Shown: positions 41,537 through 50,176, counted from the stretch's first letter. The stretch: 64,000 nucleotides of DNA from Acidilobaceae archaeon (GCA_027080775.1 JALWPV010000011.1:124001-188000); one strand, 5' to 3'. Program-made: numbers and translations. Notes: a model not told the origin generated them from the letters alone.

Positions 41537-42677
41537 CCAGGCTTATGTCGACCCTCGCCTCACCTATAAGGAGTGCCCTGGCCGGGCCCTCGTAGCGCGT
41601 TCTAACGGTGAACACTCTCGACCTATAGTTTACCCTCTCCACTAGCCCTATGTGGTGGTTGCCGTCATCGCCTAGGACCGCGGCGATTCTGTTCCTCTCC
41701 CAGCCCTCCTCGAGCACGAGCAGCCTACCCTGCCTCCTCGGCTTAGGCGGTTTCTTAACGACCACCACGACCCTGTCACCGCAGTCTTCACTGTATACCA
41801 CGGGTCCCATGTGACCCTTGCTCTCGCAGTTGAAGACTGGGCTGCCGACCAGGACAGTCTCGACTGCCCTGATAGGCCTCGGCCTCGAGCCTACTAGCCT
41901 CGCGGCTAGGAGCCTCTCCCTGTGCACCCTCCTCTCCTCCCTGTCCTTGCGCCTCACCCCTAGGTCTCCGAGGCTCAGGACATGCGCCGCCCCAGCTGCT
42001 CTGGCTAGCGAGTCACCGTAATCCCTCGGCAGGCCGAGGGTGACAACGTAATCGGCCCCCACCGCCTCGGCTAGGGAGACCTTGGAGGCGAAGCCCTCGG
42101 GTCTAGCTACCCACCCATCCGTATCAACCACAACGTCTCCCGGAGCCAACCTGGAGAGCCTCGAGGCACACGCTATGTAACGCCCGTGGCTCCTCGAGGG
42201 GGTGAATGAGCCCACGAAGCACGTCGAGAGCGAGCCGCCCGCGGCGAGGCCCGGGAGTAGAGCTCCGCCAGGCAGTAGGGCCTCGAACGCTGGGGCGTAG
42301 TACTCGTTCTGCCCCACATCAACTGTTAGGAGCCGCGCTTTACCGCCGAGCAAGTTGACCGCCCAAGCCGCGAGCGTGCTCTTCCCGGAGTCTGTGGGCC
42401 CCACGAGGAGGATCCTGCCGCCGAGCCCGGCAACCTTCCTAGCGGCTTCCTCGAGGCGCCTGTAAACATCTAGTGAGCCCCTCTCAACGCGGCCGCCCGA
42501 TACTAGAACCCTAGCCCCCCGGAAGAGGACAGGCACCCTCCTACCGAGCGGCACCACGAGCCGCTGCCCCTCCCCGACGCTGACCCCGAGCGCCTCGGCC
42601 TCGCCGGACACCATCTCGAGACCCGCGGGACCCACTACTAGATAGACACCATCTAGTCTTTCAATGCTGCCCGCCAC
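41529..42677 (-). CDS. Clp1/Grc3-type polynucleotide 5'-hydroxyl kinase
   Basis: A 382-residue protein with an N-terminal beta domain, a Walker A motif GPTDSGKST (93-101), VDVGQNEYYAPA (the QNEYY stretch typical of archaeal Clp1-like kinases), DTDGW, and a C-terminal beta-rich domain. It should phosphorylate 5'-OH ends of RNA or DNA, in the way of Pyrococcus Clp1. RNA repair or tRNA splicing with archease/RtcB is a plausible setting. Start is GTG directly beside the tRNA-Asp TATA box. Confidence 0.85.
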   Translation of the reverse strand: MAGSIERLDGVYLVVGPAGLEMVSGEAEALGVSVGEGQRLVVPLGRRVPVLFRGARVLVSGGRVERGSLDVYRRLEEAARKVAGLGGRILLVGPTDSGKSTLAAWAVNLLGGKARLLTVDVGQNEYYAPAFEALLPGGALLPGLAAGGSLSTCFVGSFTPSRSHGRYIACASRLSRLAPGDVVVDTDGWVARPEGFASKVSLAEAVGADYVVTLGLPRDYGDSLARAAGAAHVLSLGDLGVRRKDREERRVHRERLLAARLVGSRPRPIRAVETVLVGSPVFNCESKGHMGPVVYSEDCGDRVVVVVKKPPKPRRQGRLLVLEEGWERNRIAAVLGDDGNHHIGLVERVNYRSRVFTVRTRYEGPARALLIGEARVDISLGG

Positions 42678-42678
42678 G

Positions 42679-42686
42679 CTTTTAAC
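42679..42686 (+). promoter_or_regulatory. TATA box for tRNA-Asp
   Basis: CTTTTAAC is centred about 29 bases before the first base of tRNA-Asp, the usual archaeal spacing for a start at or just before the tRNA. A transcript running on would include the metallopeptidase gene 43 bases downstream. Confidence 0.6.
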
Positions 42687-42711
42687 CTCCCCCCAGGCTA
42701 GCTCGCTGGGA

Positions 42712-42788
42712 GCCGCGGTAGTATAGCCGGGCTAGTATGCGGGCCTGTCAAGCCCGTGACCCGGGTTCAAATCCCGGCCGCGGCGCCA
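42712..42788 (+). tRNA. tRNA-Asp (GTC)
   Basis: Plus strand. Acceptor GCCGCGG pairs with CCGCGGC, anticodon stem CGGGC/GCCCG with loop CTGTCAA (anticodon GTC), T arm CCGGG/CCCGG with TTCAAAT, discriminator G, encoded CCA at 42786-42788. Body 74 bases, no intron. Confidence 0.93.
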
Positions 42789-42819
42789 CTCCTACTACCC
42801 TATGCCTCCCAGGGCGCCG

Positions 42820-42826
42820 GGTGAGG
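42820..42826 (+). promoter_or_regulatory. Ribosome-binding site GGTGAGG preceding the ATA start
   Basis: GGTGAGG is a strong match to the archaeal anti-Shine-Dalgarno sequence. It is 4 bases from the ATA at 42831, in the frame of the metallopeptidase. Its position is the chief reason for choosing that start codon. Confidence 0.55.
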
Positions 42827-42830
42827 CGTC

Positions 42831-43256
42831 ATAGTCCGAGTCAAATACGAGAGGGCCCCTGACGTCTGCAAGCTCGTATCACTACTGACAAACCTAAAGG
42901 AGTTATCACACATAGACCCATCGAGGATCCGCTGCGTTAAGAGCACCGGTGCAAAAACGAGGGCCATAGCAAGGATATACGGCCTGCCCGGCGCTTGGAT
43001 AGCGGCTGGCCTCGAGCCAGGCTACGTCATAGAGGTTGTTACCGAGAGGTTCTATAGGCTGCCACCTGAGGAGAGAGTGAGGGTCATAATACACGAGCTG
43101 CTCCATATACCGAGAACCTTTAGTGGAGCCCTAAGGCCCCACAACCCCTACGTGAGTGAGGCCAGAGTAGAGGGGCTGTATCGCCTTGCCCAAGAGAGGC
43201 TTGGCATAGCTGAGAGGGCGCGAGAGCTATGGCAAACCAATGGCCAGACTAAGTAA
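42831..43256 (+). CDS. Putative metallopeptidase (HELLH) with a non-canonical start
   Basis: An open frame of 141 residues that has no ATG, GTG or TTG before its core; the first such codon lies only in the last 60 residues. It encodes HELLHIPRTFSGALRPH, the HExxH zinc motif of an archaeal putative metallopeptidase family, preceded by VIEVVTERFYRLPPEERVRV. Coding character is clear. An in-frame stop at 42822-42824 leaves only ATA 42831 or GTC 42834 as starts, with GGTGAGG upstream. So it begins at a rare ATA/GTC or a sequencing change hides an ATG. It lies 43 bases after tRNA-Asp. Confidence 0.75.
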   Translation: MVRVKYERAPDVCKLVSLLTNLKELSHIDPSRIRCVKSTGAKTRAIARIYGLPGAWIAAGLEPGYVIEVVTERFYRLPPEERVRVIIHELLHIPRTFSGALRPHNPYVSEARVEGLYRLAQERLGIAERARELWQTNGQTK

Positions 43257-43388
43257 TACTTAATAATATAATGCCCACACAAAATATCGCATCCACACTT
43301 TTCTGTAGAGACTTTATCTTATTGTGCGAATTCAATGTAAGATTAATATCCTCACACTCCACTCTCACTGCGCTCGAGAGTGGGGGGT

Positions 43389-44471
43389 ATGTACAAGCCC
43401 GTCACCCGAGGCGAGACCCTAGCATTCATAAAGATATATGAGTTTAACAGGCTCCTCAGGTTCCTGGATGAGAACCCGCATTTCACAGGCAGGCTCTCAG
43501 GCATGCTGAAACTAGCCAATGGCGAGAAAGAATTCTCCATCCTAGTTAGCAAGGGTAACGTGCTTCTCGCAGTTGTAGATGATAAGGTCATTGAACCTGC
43601 AAGACTCGATGCCTATATTAGAGAGGCCGAAGACGGCTTCATAGAGATAGAGTCTCTCGATAACAATAAGATAAACCTTGAGATAGAATACGCGAAGGAA
43701 GCTGGTTTAGAGCTAGGCTCGTGGAGCCTGAAAAACCTCCTAGATGTACTCAGGAAGGCTAGTGAGACACGGGAAAGCCAGAGAGTCCCTCTAGGCCGAG
43801 AGCGCTCGGAGCCTCAGAAGCCTAGGGCCGAGGAGTCTAGGGAGCCCCTCGGTTTTAAGAAAGAGGCAAGTGATAGAGGGTCCCCCGGTGAAGTGCGCGC
43901 GGGCGAGGAGCCCGCTTCTAAAGCCTCCCCGGTTAACAATGCAAGTGCTCCAAGGGAGACCCTACAAAGCGCGGAGGCAGAGGAATCGCTTATAGATAGG
44001 CTCCTGGAGATTCTGGAGGTAAACAGTATGTCCATCGAGAGATTAAACAGGATATATTATAATAAATATAATGAAATATTACGCGTGGCTGAGCACTATG
44101 CCGTGGCGAGGAGGAGGATGAAGCCCCGCAGTCTAGAGGTGTTCCTACACGACGTCCTAGCCAGGCTCTCCAGCGAGCACTATACAGTATTGCGGTATTA
44201 CTATCTAGACTCCGAGTACCTCCTCGTATTCAGGGGAACTAGGGTATGCCTAACACTCGAGAAGAGCCGGGGAACAGTTAAACAGGCCGGCAGGAGCTTG
44301 AAGGAGGTGCTGTCAAGAGTGCCTGACGAGTACGTCATATATAGTGTAGATACTGATAAGCTCGACCGCATGCTAACAGTCTGTGTACCCCCCAAGGAGA
44401 GAGGCAGGATCGTAAACCGCCAGCCCTCGGGTATAGGGGGATTCCTCCGGAGAATCCTAGGTGGAGGCTAG
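43389..44471 (+). CDS. Uncharacterised protein, helical and linker-rich
   Basis: A 360-residue protein with three parts. The N-terminal alpha/beta domain of about 120 residues ends in EIEYAKEAGLELGSWSLKNL. A low-complexity, charged and serine-rich linker (about 125-205) with many Glu, Arg, Ser and Pro residues follows. The C-terminal domain of about 155 residues includes YAVARRRMKPRSLEVFLHD. No catalytic motif. It precedes a roadblock protein on the same strand, and the pair may act together in small-GTPase-type regulation, but no GTPase gene is next to them. ATG at 43389 follows a GTGGGGGG site; GTG at 43380 also possible. Confidence 0.6.
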   Translation: MYKPVTRGETLAFIKIYEFNRLLRFLDENPHFTGRLSGMLKLANGEKEFSILVSKGNVLLAVVDDKVIEPARLDAYIREAEDGFIEIESLDNNKINLEIEYAKEAGLELGSWSLKNLLDVLRKASETRESQRVPLGRERSEPQKPRAEESREPLGFKKEASDRGSPGEVRAGEEPASKASPVNNASAPRETLQSAEAEESLIDRLLEILEVNSMSIERLNRIYYNKYNEILRVAEHYAVARRRMKPRSLEVFLHDVLARLSSEHYTVLRYYYLDSEYLLVFRGTRVCLTLEKSRGTVKQAGRSLKEVLSRVPDEYVIYSVDTDKLDRMLTVCVPPKERGRIVNRQPSGIGGFLRRILGGG

Positions 44472-44546
44472 GAGGCAAAAGCATTTGAACAAACTTTTAC
44501 AGATAAGAACTAGGCAGATCAGATTCATATGCAGCTAGCGACTAAA

Positions 44547-44554
44547 ATTATATA
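44547..44554 (+). promoter_or_regulatory. TATA box for the roadblock gene
   Basis: ATTATATA precedes the start at 44601 by about 50 bases, giving a transcript start near 44575 and a leader of about 25 bases with a GGTG site. It lies after the stop of the upstream gene and supports the shorter start for the roadblock protein. Confidence 0.5.
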
Positions 44555-44600
44555 CCTGCCCCAGAGTTTCGTTTTCGTCGGTGCAAAAAGAGTGGCTGGT

Positions 44601-44954
44601 GTGAGCCCCGTAAGGAGAGTTCTTAGTGAGATAGCCAAGCTGGAGGGCGTTAGGGGAGTACTGGTAGTAAGTAAGGATGGATTCGTTATTGACGCAGTCA
44701 TACCTGCTGCGGGGGTTAATAAGGATGCTGTGGCCGCCATGGTTACTTCCATGTTTGACGCCGCAACCAACTTCTCGAGGGAGTTCGGCCTCGGCGACCT
44801 CAGCCTAATGACCATAGAGTACGCCAACAGCCTAGCCCTAGGAGCCCCCGTGGGCGACGCCTACCTAGTAGTGCTAGCGGAGAGCGGCGCAACCATAGGA
44901 AGAATACGCTACGAAATACAAAAACAAAAAGACAGACTAAAGGCAGCCCTCTAA
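44601..44954 (+). CDS. Roadblock/LC7 domain protein
   Basis: A 117-residue protein of the roadblock/LC7 family, with VRGVLVVSKDGFVIDAV (strand-helix start), FSREFGLGDLSLMTIEYAN and LVVLAESGATIGRIRYEI. Archaeal versions often partner small Ras-like GTPases and modulate their nucleotide state. The GTG at 44601 is supported by a TATA box near 44550; the longer frame to 44529 would start within the promoter. It follows the helical protein on the same strand. Confidence 0.8.
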   Translation: MSPVRRVLSEIAKLEGVRGVLVVSKDGFVIDAVIPAAGVNKDAVAAMVTSMFDAATNFSREFGLGDLSLMTIEYANSLALGAPVGDAYLVVLAESGATIGRIRYEIQKQKDRLKAAL

Positions 44955-45003
44955 GGAGCAGTATTCTCCAGCTCAGGGCGCCCTCTCTTTTATCTTATGT
45001 TCT

Positions 45004-46348
45004 CTATGTTCCACCCTTTCCTCCTTCACAGTTAGTTTCCTCTATCAAATCCTTAATGGTGCTATGTAGCGGTGCATCCCCTACTCTATTAGCTATTGCA
45101 TAGACGTGCCCCCCAGCTAGCTGGGCCAGCCTTGACGCCTTGCCTAGTATATCTTCAAGCGAGGGCCTTCGCATTCTTGACCCTTTAGGCGCAGGGATGT
45201 ACTGTTCTAGCACGTCACCACTCTCTAGGCGAATCCTGATGAAGGCTGGCTGCCTCTCTGGGTATTGCCGCGTGAACTCTGGATCCTCGGCTACCCTTGT
45301 TTTCTCAAAGAGTGCGCGCACCCGGGGATCTCCTATCGCCTCTCTCAGGCTCTCGAAGCTCGGCGTCCCCCGGGCGAGGGCTACCGCTACGAGGAAGCGG
45401 AGACTGAAGCGGGCCTCTTCGAGGCTCCTAGGCCAGCCAAGGCCAGCCACCCTAGCGGCCTCCCCGAACACTCTAACCTCAACACTGCTTACGATATCGG
45501 GTGTAGGCACTCTACCTGAGAGGCGCTCCGCAGCCTCTATGGCGCTGTGGGTATGGCGGCAGGTTGGATAGAACTTATACTCATTAAAGAGTATACCCGG
45601 CTCGCCGCCTCGACTCGGGGCAGGGGACTCGCTGACGAGTAGGTGTACCACCTCTCTCAGGGCGTCACTGCAGTTAGAAGGCCTTTCCAGGGCCGCCTTG
45701 GCGGCTAGGTAGCCCGTGGCCACGGCGTTAGCGGGGGATAGCGGCTTGTAGAAGGGCTCCGTCCTCAAAGCGCTCCAGAAGCCTCCAGCATAGTTCAGCG
45801 CGAGGCACAGGGCTGATGAGAGCGCTGCCGGGTCGCCATTCCCGGGAGATGAGAGCGCTGTGACCGCTGCTGCAGCAGCTGCTCCTGCGGTGGCTGTCGA
45901 GTGCCACCTCTCGTAGTGCCCGCGCCCCAAGAGGGCGCCAGCCTGGTATGCAGCCTCGTAGCCAGCCACTATTAGCCTGAGCGCCTCTGAGAGGGGCTTC
46001 TCGAATGCTAGCGAGAGCGTGAGTGGCACCACTATGGAGCCCGCGTGAACGTAGGCTGGGGGGAGCCAGTCGTCGTACTCTATGCTATGGGCCAGGATGG
46101 CGTTAGCTAGGGCCGCCTCTAAAGGCGGCGCGGCCTCCGCGAGGCCGAGGATAGGGACAGCGCCGCGCTGCCCCGCTATGCTCAACGCTAGCCTGGCAGC
46201 CTGCGGGTTTAGGCGTGGGGCCGCGGCTGCAACTGCTAGTGTGTCGGCTAGGGCCTTGCGCCTCCTCCAGCGCTTCTCGCGGGGGGTTATCATAGAGGGA
46301 TAGTATCCTCTCCGATGCCTCGCGCAGCCAATCTCTGGCGCCGCTCAA
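45004..46348 (-). pseudogene. MmgE/PrpD family protein with a frame break
   Basis: From 46293 the frame encodes 429 residues of a PrpD/MmgE-type protein (2-methylcitrate dehydratase fold): IEYDDWLPPAYVHAGSIVVPL, YEAAYQAGALLGRGHYERWHSTATAGA, and a YPTCRHTHSAIEAAERL motif. The natural N terminus, LREASERILSLYDNPPREALEEA, is read from 46348 in another frame. Its TTG overlaps the stop of DUF4387 as TTGA. Joining the frames near 46254-46262 restores REALEEA-KALADTLAV. The enzyme may be inactive, or the base is an error. Substrate unknown. Confidence 0.7.
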
Positions 46349-46665
46349 CAGTTCTCGACCTCCACCTCAATCATTCCTAGGGGCACGTGCTGCTGGGCCC
46401 CATAGACGTCGGTGTCGCCAGGCTCCCCGGCGGGCACACTCCTACGGATGTTAATCTTCAGGGCATTCAATACCGGGTACTGCACTATACCCAGCACGGC
46501 TCCCGGGTCGAGCCTATAGGCCCTAGCCACAACCTCTGGGGTGAGCTGCGATGCCACCTCCTCGAAGCACTCGCGGGTCGGCAGTATGACATCCAGGGTT
46601 ATCGCGAAGGGCCCAGCGTTCTTGCTCCTCAACACCCTCGCTATGTCGATTAAGCGCCTCCTCAA
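46345..46665 (-). CDS. DUF4387 family protein
   Basis: A 106-residue protein of DUF4387: IARVLRSKNAGPFAITLDVILPT near its N terminus, then ALKINIRRSVPAGEPGDTDVYGAQQH at its end. The TTG start overlaps the AtuA-like stop as TTGA, and its stop overlaps the PrpD-like start the same way. The family commonly neighbours DUF1446/AtuA-type genes; the role is unknown. Longer frames to 46746 run inside the AtuA-like gene. Confidence 0.8.
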   Translation of the reverse strand: MRRRLIDIARVLRSKNAGPFAITLDVILPTRECFEEVASQLTPEVVARAYRLDPGAVLGIVQYPVLNALKINIRRSVPAGEPGDTDVYGAQQHVPLGMIEVEVENC

Positions 46666-48020
46666 GGCTCTTCGCCCCACTCCCAGGAGACGGGGGCCCC
46701 TATCTCGAGGGGATCGCTTAGCTCGACCAAGTGCCAGACGCTCCACCTGTAGGCCCTGCCAGCATATAGGTCGCTGGGGCTAAGGGGGAAGGCGACATTG
46801 CCAGCAGTGGTCTTCCTGCCGGGCCAGCCCGCGTGGAGTAGCGAGGCCCTAAGTAGGGATGCCACGCCCTTAGCCTTCGAGGGCGTGTCGGCGACTACCT
46901 CGATTAGAATACATACCTCATGGCAGGGCTTGCCCTCGGGTTCTGAGGGGCCTAGGATCGCGTCGCGCCCATAGACTCTAGTGTAGACCTCGTAGCCGCC
47001 GTCGGGGTATGTCCTGCGGGCTCTTTCCTCGGCTTCCCCTAGGATGTCGTCGAGCCTCGAGATGAAGTCGGGATCCCTAGCGCCAGCGATCGTTACCACT
47101 CGGTAGCCAGCGAGTCTCACCCCCTCGATCTTGACCATGTACCGGTCAAGGGGGACCCAGCGCGCCCCCCTTACTATGACTGAGTCCCCAGCCTCCTCGT
47201 ACTCCACTGCTGAGAGGTCAACGTATCCCCCTGGTAGGTACTCGCGGTACGGGTCAGTCCTTTCGTAGAGAGAGTGCTCGGCCACCGAGACGATGGTAGC
47301 CTTTCTCGCCGGGTTGAGCGGCCTTACCTCAAACTCAGTCCCCCTAAGTATACCGAGCATTCCGTCGGACCCGCTCCCAGGCTCGGCGGCTATTGCCCCG
47401 CACTCGAGGATTTTGGCCATGTGCAGTGCTAGACCCCTATCGGCGCCTCGTGCGATGGGGAGGGCTGCAAAGGGGGCTACGTCGACGGCCCTCCCACCAA
47501 CCACAACATCAGCGTTAGTCTTCAGCGCCTCTATAAAGGGCTCTACACCCAGCTGCGCGACCATCCTAGACGAGCCCCTAATCGCCTCCTCCGTGAGAGG
47601 CCCAAGCCCTGGCTCTAGGGGCTCTACTTGGGCCCCCGACTTTATCTTAGATAAGAGCCAGTCGGAGTCAACGTCGCTCCAGATGACTGCAACGCGGGGC
47701 CGTCGGGGCATCTTCTCAGCGACTCTACCTAGTATGCGCAGGAAGCGCTCTACATGAGGCCTCGCACCCGAGCCCCCGGCGCTACTGATCACCAGGGGAA
47801 TCCCATGCTCCAGGGATGCCCTTAGGAGGTAGTAGAGATCCCTCTCAACATTTGAGTCCTCAACAAACGGGATCCCCTCGCCCAGGTAGTAGGGACCTGG
47901 GTCAGTGGAGCCAGCATCCACTCCTATGACGTCAGGCTCCCAGCCAAGCCCCCTCTTAAGGCTCTCCATGGGAAATCCATAACCCAGTATGGCTGTGGGT
48001 GAGAGTACCCTCACCTCCAA
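46662..48020 (-). CDS. DUF1446 / AtuA-like protein
   Basis: A 452-residue protein of the DUF1446 family, which includes AtuA of acyclic terpene use. It carries GVDAGSTDPGPYYLG at the start, VISSAGGSGARPHVERFL, and VVGGRAVDVAPFAALPI in the middle, typical of the family. The mechanism is unknown; no cofactor motif is obvious. It is first in a coupled minus-strand run with DUF4387 and the PrpD-like gene, suggesting one pathway for a small organic acid or terpenoid acid, but the substrate cannot be read. TTG start, no clear upstream ribosome-binding site. Confidence 0.75.
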   Translation of the reverse strand: MEVRVLSPTAILGYGFPMESLKRGLGWEPDVIGVDAGSTDPGPYYLGEGIPFVEDSNVERDLYYLLRASLEHGIPLVISSAGGSGARPHVERFLRILGRVAEKMPRRPRVAVIWSDVDSDWLLSKIKSGAQVEPLEPGLGPLTEEAIRGSSRMVAQLGVEPFIEALKTNADVVVGGRAVDVAPFAALPIARGADRGLALHMAKILECGAIAAEPGSGSDGMLGILRGTEFEVRPLNPARKATIVSVAEHSLYERTDPYREYLPGGYVDLSAVEYEEAGDSVIVRGARWVPLDRYMVKIEGVRLAGYRVVTIAGARDPDFISRLDDILGEAEERARRTYPDGGYEVYTRVYGRDAILGPSEPEGKPCHEVCILIEVVADTPSKAKGVASLLRASLLHAGWPGRKTTAGNVAFPLSPSDLYAGRAYRWSVWHLVELSDPLEIGAPVSWEWGEEP

Positions 48021-48080
48021 GACGGTAAGCGCCTCCGCCAGCCAAACCCGGGCTTATGGCCTGGGAAAAGAGTGTTCCCT

Positions 48081-48722
48081 CTACACTGGCGTAACTCCTA
48101 GACCCCTATCCCCGGCATCGCCGAGGCCAGGGACTATGAAGAACTTGTCATTCAATCCCTTATCGATAGCTAGTGTGTAGAGGACGGCGCTGGGAGAGGC
48201 TTCAGCCAGCCTCTTAATGCCCTCAGGGGCCGCTATACATGCCAGTACTACGATCTTGGTGGCCCCGATGTTCTGGAGCCTCTTTGCTACCGAGGAGAGG
48301 GTGAGACCTGTGGCTAGCATTGGATCCACAAGCATGACGGGACCCCTCCAGCTTGCTGGCAGCCTCTCATACCCTACCTCTACCCTGACGGTCTTCCCCT
48401 CCTCGATCCTTCTAGCGGCTACGAGCGCGAGGGGCGCTGATGGATATGCGTCTAGAACCCCCTCAACCATTGGGAGGCTGGCCCCGAGTACCCCTACAAT
48501 TAGGGGCTCCGAAGCAGGCTCCAGCTCTCTGGCCCTCGCCTCCAGGGGAGTCTGGACGTCCAGGCTTCTCCACTCGAGCTCCTCTGAAGCCTCCATCGCT
48601 AGGAGCGTGCCCGCCTTCCTGAGGGCCCAGCGGAACCTCTCGAGGCTGGTGGTCTTGTCTCGGAGTATCCTTAGGAGCCAGCGAGCGTAGGGCACCTCCT
48701 CGCCCAATACCCGCACTATCAT
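48081..48722 (-). CDS. upp: Uracil phosphoribosyltransferase
   Basis: A 213-residue enzyme that converts uracil and PRPP to UMP. The PRPP loop is in VMLVDPMLATGLTLSS, with GVLGASLPMVEG and the C-terminal VPGLGDAGDRG typical of Upp. Length is normal. The ATG at 48722 is preceded by GGAGC; a start at 48761 would run into the Pus10 promoter. It is divergent from pus10. Confidence 0.92.
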   Translation of the reverse strand: MIVRVLGEEVPYARWLLRILRDKTTSLERFRWALRKAGTLLAMEASEELEWRSLDVQTPLEARARELEPASEPLIVGVLGASLPMVEGVLDAYPSAPLALVAARRIEEGKTVRVEVGYERLPASWRGPVMLVDPMLATGLTLSSVAKRLQNIGATKIVVLACIAAPEGIKRLAEASPSAVLYTLAIDKGLNDKFFIVPGLGDAGDRGLGVTPV

Positions 48723-48760
48723 GGACGCCGCTCCTGACAGCGCATTATAGGGGGGACCCA

Positions 48761-48769
48761 CATTATATC
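48761..48769 (+). promoter_or_regulatory. TATA box for pus10
   Basis: CATTATATC is centred about 25 bases upstream of the ATG of pus10, predicting a transcript that starts at or near the codon (leaderless). No ribosome-binding site is visible, which agrees. Confidence 0.55.
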
Positions 48770-48790
48770 CTTACCCGTGGGACTAGTGTT

Positions 48791-50116
48791 ATGAGCGAGG
48801 AGGATGTTGTAGCAAAGGCTAAGAGGATCCTGGCTGACGTGCCCCTATGCGATAGGTGCCTCGGCAGGCTCTTCGCCCTCCTCGGATACGGCTGGTCTAA
48901 CAAGGAGCGTGGCGACGCCATCAAGAGAGTCATAGTGATGGAGCTCCACAAGAAGTACAGGATCACGGGCACGCTTTCCGAGGAGGATTTCAAAGTCCTT
49001 GAGAACATAGGCGGCCAAGCACTCCCACTCCTCAGGCTCATAGCGCCTGAAAGGGCTGAGAGACTCTCGGCTCAGGGACGGCGCTGCGCTATATGCTCTG
49101 GAGAACTCGACAGCACCATAGAGAGGGCTGCCCGCGAGGGCCTCAAGCTCCTAAGGGCGTATGATATCAGAAAATTCGTCGTTGGCGCCAGGGTCAGCGA
49201 GGGCGTGACACGCGTTGAGGAGGATCTCAAGCTACGCTACGGCCTCGCATTTAGCGAGAGCCTGAAGGCCGAACTTAGGAGGGAGGTTGGCAAACTCATA
49301 CAAAAACTCGATCCAAGCGTGGAGGCCGACTTCGAGGAGCCCGAGGCTACTCTCCTCGTATCATTCCCAGAGGGCAACGTAGACATACAGGTAAACAGCC
49401 TCTTCCTGGCTGGCCGTTACTGGAAACTCGGCCGGCTGATAAGCCAGGCCTATTGGCCCTCCCCCACGGGCCCCCGATACTTCAGCGTCGAGCAGGCCGC
49501 TTGGGGGCTCCTCAGGCTCACCGGCGGCGAGAGACTCGTGGTCCACGCCGCTGGCAGGGAGGACGTTGATGCCAGGATGCTGGGCACTGGCAGGCCCCTC
49601 ATAGTCGAGATTAAAGCTCCGCGTAAGAGGCATCTGCCTCTCGAAAAGCTCGAGAGCCACGCAAACGCTGACTCCAAGGGCCTTGTCGAGTTTAGATTCG
49701 AGAAGGTGGCGCGGCGCCGTGACGTGAGGCTCTACAAGGAGGAGAGCGCGAGACTGCGGAAGACCTACAAGGCACTAATAGTATCGCTGGAGGAGCCCCT
49801 CAGCGGCGCCGACCTGGAGCGACTGGAGAGGGAGTTCTCCGGGAGGCGCGTGATGCAGAGAACACCCAGGCGGGTCCTTCACAGGAGACCCGACATAACC
49901 CGAGCTAGAACGGTCTACAAGATAAGGTGCAGGCGCCTCCTAGGGGAGGCTGTGGAGTGCCTAGTGCTGGCTGAGGGCGGGCTCTACATAAAAGAGCTGG
50001 TAGACGGCGATGCAGGCAGGACCACGCCATCCTTCAGCGAAGTTCTAGGTAAGGCCCTGCAGTGCGTTGAACTCGATGTGATCGGCGTAGAGGGTCCCCT
50101 AGGCCTTGGAAGTTGA
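48791..50116 (+). CDS. pus10: tRNA pseudouridine synthase Pus10
   Basis: A 441-residue enzyme forming pseudouridine 54 and 55 in archaeal tRNA. The N-terminal part has zinc-binding-like cysteines (CDRCLG and CAICSG), followed by a THUMP-type region. The C-terminal catalytic domain has HAAGREDVDARMLGTGRPLIVEIKAP, with the catalytic aspartate in the GREDVDARM stretch, and YKIRCRRLLG near the end. Length is usual for archaeal Pus10. A TATA box 25 bases upstream suggests a leaderless message. Confidence 0.93.
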   Translation: MSEEDVVAKAKRILADVPLCDRCLGRLFALLGYGWSNKERGDAIKRVIVMELHKKYRITGTLSEEDFKVLENIGGQALPLLRLIAPERAERLSAQGRRCAICSGELDSTIERAAREGLKLLRAYDIRKFVVGARVSEGVTRVEEDLKLRYGLAFSESLKAELRREVGKLIQKLDPSVEADFEEPEATLLVSFPEGNVDIQVNSLFLAGRYWKLGRLISQAYWPSPTGPRYFSVEQAAWGLLRLTGGERLVVHAAGREDVDARMLGTGRPLIVEIKAPRKRHLPLEKLESHANADSKGLVEFRFEKVARRRDVRLYKEESARLRKTYKALIVSLEEPLSGADLERLEREFSGRRVMQRTPRRVLHRRPDITRARTVYKIRCRRLLGEAVECLVLAEGGLYIKELVDGDAGRTTPSFSEVLGKALQCVELDVIGVEGPLGLGS

Positions 50117-50130
50117 GCGTGTGGGGGCTA

Positions 50131-50140
50131 GTTTTTATAG
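50131..50140 (+). promoter_or_regulatory. TATA box for the L21e/Rpo4 run
   Basis: GTTTTTATAG lies about 42 bases before the ATG of L21e, predicting a short leader with an AGGGTG site. It is the best promoter candidate for the long run that follows. Confidence 0.5.
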
Positions 50141-50176
50141 GGTACGGCCGACCGGCGGCTCTAGGGTGTGCAGCTA

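Noticed and set aside
46103-46293. The remainder of the frame starting at 46348 read as a separate small gene
   Set aside because: After the break near 46258 its product turns into a Ser/Pro/Arg-rich, shadow-like chain; only its first 30 residues fit the PrpD-like start.
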